Assembly: GCF_964340395.1 (NCBI RefSeq)
Contig: NC_135561.1
Span: forward strand, 14,790,461-14,837,960
Source: Glandiceps talaboti
Taxonomy: Eukaryota > Hemichordata > Enteropneusta > Spengelidae
DNA length: 47,500 nucleotides
Direction of reading: 5' to 3'
This document shows, piece after piece, positions 1 to 8,965 of this stretch. The notes beneath the pieces are model-generated. The model saw nothing but the letters and a program-made list of their open reading frames with translations, searched no databases and was not told where the DNA came from. Both the position numbers and the translations under genes were made by a program. Position 1 is the stretch's first letter, and each line of letters starts with the position of its first letter.

Positions 1-408
1 GATTAGATATCCCACAGTGTTGATATCCTGAAGACTCTACTTAAAACTCCACTGGTGAAATGCACACTTAATTAATAAACAAGGAGTGAAAGATTATATT
101 GGGATCAATAGAGAATCTTACTTTTAGTAGTAAGTTTTAGCACAGCTTGAGAGTCAGGCTAAGACACAGTTGGTAGAAGATCGTTGTAGTGTAATAGCTG
201 CCTTTGGAGAACTTTCTGTATTATATCGCTTCAAGTTTATGAACTAAGCTGGATGGTTTTGCCAAAGTTTTGTGTTATGAAACTTTAGCTCATGTGGGCG
301 CGCCCCCTTGAGATACTTCTTTCGGAAATATTTACAAGAAAAGGAAAACTAAAACGTGGTTTTTAATATTGCAATAAACTCATGTTCTTTATTTCTCTTT
401 GTCCCCAG
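1..408 (+). other. Intron of the adenylyl cyclase gene (5' part outside window)
   Basis: The next upstream coding exon is not in the window. No coding similarity, RNA gene or clear repeat was seen here. It ends in a good polypyrimidine tract and CAG acceptor at 407-408. Confidence 0.6.
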
Positions 409-555
409 GAACTTTACTCGGAATCTCACGATAGGGCGGGTGTTATGTTTGCATCAATTCCAAATTTTTCAGAGTTCTATTCTCAGTCGGATTTCGAGAA
501 CCAGGACGTGGAGTGTCTGCGTCTGCTAAACGAAATAATTGCAGATTTTGACGAG
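409..555 (+). CDS. ADCY8: ADCY8-like exon a (start of C2 in this window)
   Basis: The acceptor is tttgtccccag just before 409 and the donor is gag|gtaaaa after 555. The exon has 147 bases, exactly 49 codons, in phase 0 at both ends. It starts with [20 protein letters not shown], the first beta strand of C2, and ends with [11 protein letters not shown]. The in-frame ATG at 382 lies in the intron and is not a start. Confidence 0.85.
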
Positions 556-2334
556 GTAAAAGCAACTGCCATGTGACTCCTGTTACGACATCACCACGGT
601 CAAAATATGTGTAGTGTACTGTTTGTCGACTTCTGTTGTTATATCACCAAGCAAGTTATATCACCAAACGTATAAAATTCAGTTATTTTAATTTTACATC
701 CATAAGGGGGTGGTATGCTTCTGGATAACGACATAGTTGTTGTTTGTTTGTTTGTTTGTTTGTTTGTTTGTTTGTTTGTTTGTTTGTTTGTTTGTCTGTT
801 TGTTTATCTGCAAACTGACTGGTGTTTATTAATTCGTTTTCTTAAAACTTTTAGCTTTTAAGCGAAGAACGATTTCGTGGCATCGAGAAAGTGAAGACAA
901 TAGGAAGTACGTATATGGCTTCATCTGGACTATCACCCGATAGGAATCAGGTAGGTTACTATTACACAGTACTGTACTATTGTCGTTGATGGCGCTGTAC
1001 ATAGTGTTCATTTATCTTCGGTGCGGAGCGGTCATTATTATACCGCCATCAACGATTATATTTAACATAAAGAACCTCGTCTGATGCTCTAGACATGACC
1101 ATTATCACCTGTCACAACTTGACGAACAAATTATCATTAATAAACTTGTTTGATTTCAACAATGAGGGCGCTCGTCATGAATTAAGCTCCAGCTGCTAAC
1201 GTACCTGTATACTGCGTTTCTCCTTTACAGTCAAACGACGAATGGGACCATCTTGTTGCTTTGACAGACTTTGCTCTTGCTATGAATGATACTTTAGAAG
1301 AATGCAATAAACATTCCTTTAATAACTTTAAATTGAGAATTGGTAAGTAAATAATTATATTTTATTGAAAACATTCAGTTTAAGTTAAAATATTTTATAT
1401 GAAAGTCAAATTAGTAATATTGATGAGACATGGATATTTTTTTTGGACTTGAATTAATTTATAAATTTTACTATCTCTTCCTAATTAACGAAAACCTTTT
1501 GATTCAAACAGATCAGCTGGTTCGTGTATGCAAAACGCAATGATTCAAAAAAATATATATATTTAAAAAGGTTGTGATATTTTTGTTACTGTATGCTAGG
1601 AAATTATTTATAAACAAGCTGAGTAAACACAAATTTTCAATATGATAGGTCCAGTCTGTGCGCATGCGCCAGTCACCAATTCCCAATATATATTACCAAA
1701 CATCGCCATTATCAAATTATAACATTTACTTGACTATCTTCACTTGCGGTCAACAATTATTTTTTTGTATATGGCGCGTTTTTAATATATTGGCAAAAAT
1801 AGTTTTGTTATGATATTTTCATCATGCCGTATGCAAATTTCTGACGAACTTCATAATATTTCTCCAGGCATATACCAGGGGCCGGTCATAGCTGGTGTAA
1901 TTGGCGCCAAGAAACCACAATACGATATATGGGGAAACACGGTGAACGTGGCAAGTCGGATGGACTCAACGGGTGAAATGGGACGGATACAGGTCACTGA
2001 GCACACATACCAGATTCTATCACGTCGGGGTTTCACTTTCGAGTATCGTGGGTTGATCTATGTGAAAGGGTTGAAAAATAGAGTCAAAACATATTTTTTA
2101 AAGGGACGAAGCAGAGCGATCAGGAGTCAGAGTACAATACGCAGAATGAGCGGCCAACACACGTTAGCTGCCATCGTTTATGGACTAGTAAAGAATAAAC
2201 AAGTACAAAGGTATAAAGAAAACGGGACCAAGAAGGAAGTCGATGAGGAAACCAGCCTGAGGAAATCCTCGTATAGTGTTCACCAAGTCTCGCGAGAACA
2301 TTCTTTCATACGTGAAGTTGATAGTACACAATGA
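409..2334 (+). CDS. ADCY8: Membrane adenylyl cyclase, ADCY8-like, C-terminal four coding exons (partial, 5' part outside window)
   Basis: Joined exons 409-555, 855-950, 1231-1342 and 1868-2334 give about 273 residues covering most of the second catalytic domain (C2) and the tail of a class III adenylyl cyclase, which makes cAMP from ATP at the plasma membrane. Seen: [42 protein letters not shown], and [18 protein letters not shown] with the adenine-contacting Lys and Asp and the catalytic Asn and Arg of C2 domains all present. Subtype: [21 protein letters not shown] and the post-catalytic [14 protein letters not shown] segment match the vertebrate ADCY8 pattern better than the ADCY1, 2, 3 or 5 patterns I know. 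The basic stretch after it sits where ADCY8 carries its C2b calmodulin-binding IQ-like motif, so Ca2+/calmodulin control is inferred. All introns are GT-AG and keep frame. The N-terminus, both membrane cassettes and C1 lie left of position 1. ADCY1/rutabaga-type is the alternative. Confidence 0.85.
739..808 (+). repeat. (TTTG)n microsatellite in a cyclase intron
   Basis: About 14 copies of TTTG, then TCTG and TATC variants, ending 46 bases before the exon at 855. It lies close to the polypyrimidine tract, so its length could influence splicing (inference). Confidence 0.9.
855..950 (+). CDS. ADCY8: ADCY8-like exon b ([11 protein letters not shown])
   Basis: The acceptor is aacttttag before 855 and the donor is cag|gtaggt after 950. 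The exon has 96 bases, 32 codons, phase 0. It encodes [20 protein letters not shown] and then [12 protein letters not shown]. The Lys before TIG is the C2 lysine that contacts the adenine ring in mammalian cyclases. Confidence 0.85.
983..1055. repeat. 12-bp inverted repeat in a cyclase intron
   Basis: TCGTTGATGGCG (983-994) is matched by its exact reverse complement CGCCATCAACGA (1044-1055) with a loop of 49 bases. Fifteen bases from this arm (984-998) recur exactly at 43246-43260, which suggests a dispersed repeat fragment. Confidence 0.6.
1231..1342 (+). CDS. ADCY8: ADCY8-like exon c ([13 protein letters not shown])
   Basis: The acceptor is tctcctttacag before 1231 and the donor is g|gtaagt after 1342. 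The exon has 112 bases and ends in phase 1, splitting the Gly of LRIG. It encodes the helix with [15 protein letters not shown] and the [13 protein letters not shown] strand, which is close to the ADCY8 version of this segment. Confidence 0.85.
1343..1867 (+). other. Last intron of the cyclase gene
   Basis: 525 bases, AT-rich, with donor gtaagtaa and acceptor tttctccag. No embedded gene was recognised. Confidence 0.7.
1868..2334 (+). CDS. ADCY8: ADCY8-like terminal exon (catalytic Asn/Arg, C2b tail, stop)
   Basis: The acceptor is atatttctccag before 1868; the first two bases complete the split Gly. It encodes [32 protein letters not shown], the [21 protein letters not shown] end of the fold, and then a basic tail. 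[20 protein letters not shown] aligns with the calmodulin-binding C2b region of ADCY8. The last 22 residues and the TGA at 2332-2334 come from a tandem repeat, so the far C-terminus is probably lineage-specific. The ATG at 1810 is intronic. Confidence 0.88.
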
Positions 2335-2712
2335 ATGCACAGAGATGTTCCTCGTACAGTGTTCGCCAAATCTCACGAGAACAATTTTTTATACGTGAAG
2401 TTGACTGTGTACAATGAATTAGTTGACAGTGCACAATGAATGCACCGAAATGTTCCTCGTACAATTTTTAACCAAGTCTCGCGAGGACACTGTTTCATAC
2501 ATGAAGAACAAGTTGATAATGCACAATGAATGCAATGACATGTTCCTCAAACAGTGTTTGCAAAGTCTCGCGAGAACACTTTCATACTGTGAGGTACTAG
2601 TTGATAGTGCACAATGAATGCCCCGAGATGTTCCTCATACAGAGTTCACCAAGTCTCGCGAGAACACCTTTTCATATTGTGAAGTACTAAATTGTTAGTG
2701 CACAAAACTATT
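2264..2712 (+). repeat. Five-unit minisatellite spanning the cyclase stop codon
   Basis: Diverged units of about 83-106 bp share atgttcctcgtacagtgttc, then ccaagTCTCGCGAGAaca, then ttcatacgtgaag and gttgatagtgcacaatgaat. The core palindrome lies at 2288-2297, 2371-2380 (TCTCACGAGA), 2477-2486 (TCTCGCGAGG), 2566-2575 and 2654-2663. Unit 1 is translated as the last 22 residues of the cyclase and supplies its TGA; units 2-5 lie in the 3' UTR. Confidence 0.9.
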
Positions 2713-2739
2713 GCATTGATTGACTTTGAATAGCAGTGG

Positions 2740-2747
2740 TGACGTCA
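2740..2747. promoter_or_regulatory. Perfect CRE palindrome TGACGTCA
   Basis: An exact TGACGTCA inside the extended palindrome GGTGACGTCACC. This is the consensus for CREB/ATF bZIP dimers. It lies in the cyclase 3' UTR or just past it, so function is unproven. Confidence 0.35.
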
Positions 2748-2828
2748 CCATAATTTACATAACCAAGTGTGGACATTGAAGCAATGTGAATTATTCCATA
2801 TTTTTTCATTCGGTTCATATTATTTGTA

Positions 2829-2834
2829 AATAAA
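2829..2834 (+). promoter_or_regulatory. ADCY8: Candidate polyadenylation signal AATAAA for the cyclase mRNA
   Basis: AATAAA about 495 bases after the stop, the first canonical hexamer downstream, followed by T-rich sequence. Another AATAAA near 2960 is possible. Confidence 0.4.
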
Positions 2835-3401
2835 TCTACTGGCATTTCCTTTGAAAATCATTAATAATGCGATTTCTTTTAAGATATTTTTTTAAATAAC
2901 ATTTCAAGTTGTTGAGATATCATGAAGGGGAGAGGAGGGGGTTATCCTTGGTTATCAGTAATAAAAAAAATATAACAAAATTAATAAAGACATGATGTTA
3001 ATGACGGTGGGTGGCTTCAGTTGAATTTGAAATTTCACCTTTGGACATCTCTGAACTAGACGTGAATAGAGATCTTAAGATTTGATGCCACATATAGCTT
3101 TAGACTACTTTCGAGGATATGTGTATTTTGTATGCCTCCTAATGGTTAACTTGAATGTTTCAACGTCTCTATGCTAAGGACGTTCAACTACTTGGAAGTC
3201 AATTTTGGTATCAGAGGCAGCTATTGTGGGAAACAGTAGACATGGATAGTACTAAATCACTAAAAAGTTTGTACCGTTGGGGGCGTGCTAACACAACTCT
3301 TAATAAAAGCAAATATATGGAAGTATAAGTGCAAGAAATATTTTAGTATATTATTCAAGGTAACAATATAGATGTTTGCCAGACCATGACATACTGGGCA
3401 T
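2835..3401. other. Intergenic, no gene seen
   Basis: AT-rich sequence after the cyclase 3' end. There are short G-rich and A-rich runs near 2920-2970 but no ORF with recognisable protein and no RNA gene. Confidence 0.6.
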
Positions 3402-3750
3402 AAGATGTATTAGGGCATTGCAGATTACTGTTCACTGGCTCTGTTTGATACAACCATGTAGAAATCATTAAGAAACTACAACAATAGGTTTTTTTTCGCC
3501 TAGACTTCAAGATAGCAAGATATAATAAATACAGTTTCTTGTTGCATTTTGTCTAAATATAATGAACTAACGTGCCACACATGTCAAATACAGACATCAA
3601 AGCATTGGTCTTTTTCATTCATGCTAATGTAGCAAGACATTATGAAATAGTTATCGTGAGTATAAAAAGTACGGTTTCTTAATGGTTTGTGCGTAAGTGT
3701 ATCAAGCAAAGCCAGTGAACAGCAGTAAACTGCAATGCGCTGTATCATAA
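3402..3750. mobile_element. Foldback (long inverted repeat) element, about 350 bp
   Basis: The left arm (about 3402-3478) contains gcattgcagattactg and ttcactggctctgtttgata. The right arm (about 3667-3750), read on the minus strand, contains gcattgcagtttactg, ttcactggctttgcttgata and cattaagaaac in the same order. The inner 190 bases align only weakly. There is no ORF, so this would be a non-autonomous MITE-like element. Target-site duplication is not clear. Confidence 0.65.
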
Positions 3751-5965
3751 AAGAAATGACAGAAATAAAACGAGATAGAACATTCCATGGACATCATCCA
3801 ATCTATTATTCGTTATTTTTCTCGTCTTGGCGTTCTCTCCAGCATTGAAAATTATACAATATTAGTTGTTGATATATAGAGGGCGTACTTCATAAATGCA
3901 GTTGATCTCTGGCACAAGATGTACTGATATATTCCAAACATGCGATTGTATAAATAATAGTACGTTTTCTAAGAAACTGAATGTATTTACTTTTGTCAAT
4001 TCGTGGATTTGATAAAGAAATAAAATCTTGTTTCTTTAAGATGCTACCACTATCACGTGACTTGTTACGTATTTGTTTTTGGTATCACAGTCTGTTAGAA
4101 AAATGTCGTTCATTTTTTCATATATAGATTAATTAGCAAGTCTTTGAACGAAAGGGTGTTTTTATGAAGTTGTGCCAAAATTTATATTTTATCTGTTATT
4201 CGTTGCCGATACTCATCACTGCGTGTGCCTGTTTGTGTTTGTATGCGCTCTGTGTATGTGCCCATGTTTGTGTGCGAGTGTGCTACGTGTACGAGCGTGC
4301 ATGCGTGCTTGCGTAATCCATGCAAAATATACATGTCGATTGTAATTGTACTGTATCGGACACTATGAATACAATGCTGCCCTCAATATAAATCTTGATA
4401 CTTCCTTCGTTTTCACTGTGCCCAATTGAAATAAATAGCAATGAGAAAAGTCAAATCACACAAATAGATAACTTTTAATCTTTAGCCACAGACCACGGCT
4501 ATTAAGTGGAAGAAGAAGAAAGGTTACTTGTGATCAGATTTAATGGAGATATACACCAGGAATGAGAGACAGACATGACATGTTAACTATGGCTGTTTTA
4601 AAAAAAAAGCATGTAATTCACTAACAGCGGTGAATGACCGCGGACATCAAAACAATTATGTTCTCTATGAAACTTCTGCGATGGAGACAATTAAAATCTC
4701 CGTGACCTGCCTAACACATTTTAACACGTCTTCAAAGTACAGTGATGATTGTGTAGTCGACAAATGGCATGTGATATGGGATATCGCAACGAACGTCACA
4801 TCGCTAGAGAACGGATTAAAATAACGCGAGTTCCATCGCCGCCATTGCAGATGTACAAGATACGTTACATGCTTCTGAGTCAATTGATAGTCGCAGCTGT
4901 TTGGGGCCTATTTTGTGTGGATTTTTTTTTCAGAAAGCCAATATACGTTTTCCTCTGTCGCCGCTGAAAAAAACCATGATCGGCCATTTGTATGCCCTAC
5001 ATCTTGATGCGAATAGGAGGATAGGTCACGTGATTGTGCTCATATCGCTTACATCATTTGTCAGCTCCTGGGTATGATCAACATCGCAAGATTACCGACT
5101 GGCGAAAAATTGCCGTAGTGGAGCTCAATAAGGTATGTACGTCAGCAAACCTATGGTGGCAAAGATATCAAAATTCTGTCCTGTTTTGTTTGTGTGCACG
5201 CTGTCTTTGCGAAAATGGGGCAATTGAAATAGTGCGTTTGTGGGAGAGAGATTCTTGAGTGTTTGACGTGCGAAGAATGATATAGCATAAGAAAGGTCAT
5301 ACAACTACGGGACTTCAAATATTGTGTTACTCGATACACTGCTTGTGTTAGGCAGCTGTACATGTTTTGCCGTGGATTTACAGAGATTGCAGACATTAAC
5401 GTTAACGGACATGACTTATCATTGTTAACTAGAAAGAAGGAGAAACCAATATGTACGCTTTAATTTAGTCGTTCGTACGAACATATAATATACATGTTGG
5501 GGGTAATCACACGTGCTGTAACCCCTAACGTCACCATCCACCCCTATTCCCTTTCCCAAGTTGAAATACCTGAACGCCATAATTTGTTGTACAGATAAAT
5601 CTCATTACAACAAAACGTAGCTTTCATTAGCCATATACACTAAGTACTAAAGTTGAACATAGATATCACATTTTCGCCATGAGATCTCGTGCTGTATTGA
5701 TTTATATTTTATTTACAACGCAAACGACTGAACGTCTAATGCAATGTTTGCGTAATGGAGAGGAAGTACAATACTATTCCAAGTAGGCAATATTTGCCCT
5801 GATTAATTAAAAAACGTCAAATGAAACATTTTGATACCTTGACCAAAAGTGGAGCGAAACGTACATTTTTTGACTAACTTTTATAGGGTCTATAACCAGA
5901 TGAGAAAATAACTAACATCAATACATATAGAAGATGAAACCAAGTTTGGTCTCAGTGGTAGTTTA
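3751..5965. other. Intergenic, no gene supported
   Basis: ORFs of 60-81 codons near 4.63-5.40 kb overlap in several frames, have no recognisable motif and look like chance. 4225-4313 is a degenerate TG/CG-rich alternating purine-pyrimidine stretch. The rest is AT-rich unique-looking sequence. Confidence 0.55.
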
Positions 5966-6160
5966 TGACGTCACAACACAACAGTCCCCGTGCGACGGGG
6001 CTAAAGGTGCATTTATATTTAGCACGGCGTATGTATTTCTAATAAAGAGGTCGTCTCCATGACAACCAAGTGTAGGAATACTTTCACTGGTATCCATCAT
6101 AATCGAGCCACGTCGTGATGACGTCACTTGTTGTAGCTTTATAAATCCGGAAGGTATTAA
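5966..6160 (+). promoter_or_regulatory. Cluster of promoter-type motifs (two CREs, hairpin, TATA, CCGGAAG)
   Basis: TGACGTCA at 5966-5973 and again at 6119-6126. A perfect stem-loop CCCCGT-GCG-ACGGGG lies at 5986-6000. About 15 bases after the second CRE comes ctttataaatCCGGAAGG, a TATA-like box next to an ETS-type core. No coding exon was recognised downstream, so it could be an enhancer, a non-coding promoter or chance. Confidence 0.25.
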
Positions 6161-8395
6161 TTATTTATTCGGGTTAGTTCCCAAGCGAGGACTTTGTAAA
6201 GAATACTGACTTTTTGTGATGGTACGGTGGTCTCACGACGCTGCGTTGCACCTGAAATGCTACTAAGCCGATGGTATTAATATTATATGGAGTTTCGTCT
6301 GATTATTTTTACTATCGGTAATTGTCTGGCTGTGAAGCGGTTTTTTTTATGACGCTCCTCTCGGGTGTCATTTTCATACACTTCTTGGTTTTATGTGGTT
6401 TCTCGCACCAAACGATTTTACAGAGGCCATTAATTTAAATGAACCCCTTTCCAAGTTAAATAATAATACCAGACAAAATACGGAGGCAGGTTTTCGATGT
6501 TAATCATTCTATTGCTAGCTCAAGTTGTCGACTACCGATACCTACGTACATGCAATATGGTCAAATAGAATTAATGGAAATACAAGTTTTGCATTCAATC
6601 AATTTGATTAGAGGTTGAATGGAGAAATTGTTTTATTTTCTTCGGAACGAGGCTTGTATTTTAAGGTGTTAAAAAGCATTATTGTATAAACTTCGAAGAA
6701 CTTGAAATGTCCCAAATAAAAAAGGGGGATTATAAATATTGCCACCTAATGAATCAAACTTTTACTATGATGTAACGATATATAGCTTGTAAACAAGGTA
6801 GTATGTGAGCCGATACGGAAATCTTCCAGTGATCCGACAGCAGACTATAGTTATATAGAAGTATGCCATGCTGAACTGAGCAATAAAAGAAATTACATAT
6901 AACGACATTCACAAAGCACCCTGGATTAACAGAATACTATAGTGAGAGCGATTTATAACACGTAATTGTCAAGGTCAAAGGTGATATTCAGATAGCTACA
7001 AATTCATTCCTAACATACACACGGAGACTACTAAATTTAAGAGTCTGAAATTAGCGTATCGCTCAAAGACGTCTGGCTGCCTAATTTTAGGATGAACATT
7101 AAATACAGTGACAACCTAGAACACAACGTATGTCCGAAATTGTGTACAATTAATCGTTATTTGTGAACATGAAGGTCTGTATTTTATTCTGCATTATATT
7201 GACTGTTTTGTGTAACATGAATTTATAAGTTTCTTCTCGTTTTTTTTTTTGCAAAATGAAATATTCGTAGCTTTGGCGTGTGATTTATTAATAGGCTTAA
7301 AAATTTCAAATTCTCGTGGAAAGCTATTTGTGATATTCTGTTACCAACTGAAGCTTCGAATTCTAAAAATCAGAAATTGCTTTTAGAGGCCTTGAAACGG
7401 TTATCTCTTGCTATGCCGGGAATGTTTGATATACGAAAAAGAAAGGCAGGAAATCAATGCCTTCAAGGCTTAATTCAAACGACTTGTAAATCAGTTGAAT
7501 AACCGAGTTCATATTAAATTAACGCCCCCTATGTCAGATCCAGCTGTCGGTTGCTGTCCTACCAAATGTCTGTGGATGTGGCGGCCATGATGATGTGGGG
7601 TGTAGTAATAAACATGAGATAATGAGCCCGTAGAGCAACGCCGGCCGACCTTCACATTATTTCTCAGCGATCACAAATATTTTCTCTAACAACATCAAAT
7701 ATTTTGATAATGACGCATAAACAAAGTACTGATTAAAAGTAAACGCAGTGTGGCATGATAAACACGTACTACAGGTTGCGCCCGCCACATTTTCCCGCAG
7801 ACGATCGAGATCATCAGGCGATCGGATCGCGCAATCCAAAATATGGTCTTGGCGTTTGTATGATGGCTATGATTTAGAGGTTATTTTCCTGCAGCGCTTC
7901 AACGTCGCTTGATATTGAACCCCGGTTGACCTTTGAGGTCAATCGTTGAACTTAAATACCCCAGGGAATGTGAAAAACTAGGGACACAATTTCTATGACA
8001 TTTTAAGTAGCTTCGATAATGTTTTATTTTTTTTGTAGATTTAGAATACATAACACCAAAAAGAATCATTTTATCCAAAATCTTTGCTAATGTGTCTAAA
8101 ATATACAGAAGAACAAGAATTTATGTTTATGTAGGCCAAATTATGGCGGGGAAATGGAGCATGCTACCAGACAAGGAAATACGCAGTAAATGCCACCATA
8201 GTAGTTATAGTCACGTGATATATCTAAGCGGCATCAACTTGTCAATGTCTGTCTAAATTTGAGTTTATATAAACCGAAATAGGTAAAATGGCAATTTTAA
8301 AATGTTCACATGATTTTGACGACAAGGGTGGGTTTGAACTAAAGGCGGAAAAACATACAGAAAAAAAGAACGACACAAACGTCCCGGCTTCTTAC
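6161..8395. other. Intergenic, no gene supported
   Basis: AT-rich with a somewhat GC-richer patch at 7525-7850 that has no convincing exon. Nuclear-receptor-like motifs occur at 6972-6984 (AGGTCAAAGGTGA, DR1-like) and 7926-7942 (TTGACCT-TTG-AGGTCAA, an exact everted repeat). Confidence 0.5.
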
Positions 8396-8477
8396 CACTG
8401 TAGAGCGGCATGTCATACTTGATGAGTGAGAACTTCATCAACCGGCCCCAGGAGTGCACGTGGCTGTCAACGTCACT
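8396..8477 (-). CDS. Possible isolated exon of an unidentified gene
   Basis: On the minus strand, 82 bases read SDVDSHVHSWGRLMKFSLIK then YDMPLYS and end at AGTG|GTAAGA, a good donor. An AG lies at the other end but its polypyrimidine tract is weak. The segment is richer in G+C than its surroundings and uses C/G-ending codons such as GTG CAC TCC TGG GGC CGG. I do not recognise the family. No partner exon was found within several kilobases on either side, so it may be a single exon of a long gene, a retained fragment, or chance. Confidence 0.27.
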
Positions 8478-8853
8478 CTTACGGTTATCATATGAATATC
8501 AGCCGATGAAATAATTGTGTAGGCCATCACACATGCAGTAAAAGACATCGGTCATGGAGTCAGTAATTAATATCCAAAAATGAACCTCACCGTCTTCGTC
8601 TCATTTGACATCGCTCACCGTTCACTTCATGGAATGGCGTAAGAATAACAATAATTGCAATAAAAATAATTTAATGAAATAAAATAAAATGACACAAAAT
8701 GAAAGAAATAAAAGAAAAAATAATAAGAAATGAAATAGAATTATAGAATAAAACAGAATAATATAATATAACTTTAATGTTGTTTTTCAATTTTTTTATG
8801 GTTCAAAATGTGACCTTGAAAGTATTGAAATTGGGTTATTCCGCGTACTTTTT
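8478..8853. other. Intergenic, A-rich tract
   Basis: 8642-8775 is a degenerate A-rich run built from AAAAT, GAAAT and AATAAA-like words. No gene seen. Confidence 0.6.
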
Positions 8854-8965
8854 AAACACACACACACACACACACAATCTATTATGTATGTGTTGTTTGT
8901 TTGTTTGTTTGTGTCTGCCTGTCTGTCTGTCTGTCTGTCTGTCTCTGTTTTATGTCTGTCTGTAT
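8854..8965 (+). repeat. Compound microsatellite (AC)n ... (TTTG)n (TCTG)n
   Basis: (AC)11 at 8855-8876, then after a 25-bp spacer TTTG and TCTG/CTGT units up to about 8965. Confidence 0.85.

Noticed and set aside
1810-1867. In-frame ATG upstream of the last cyclase exon as a true start
   Set aside because: Upstream exons b and c join in frame at the acceptor at 1866-1867, and the residues from 1810 to 1867 do not match any cyclase.
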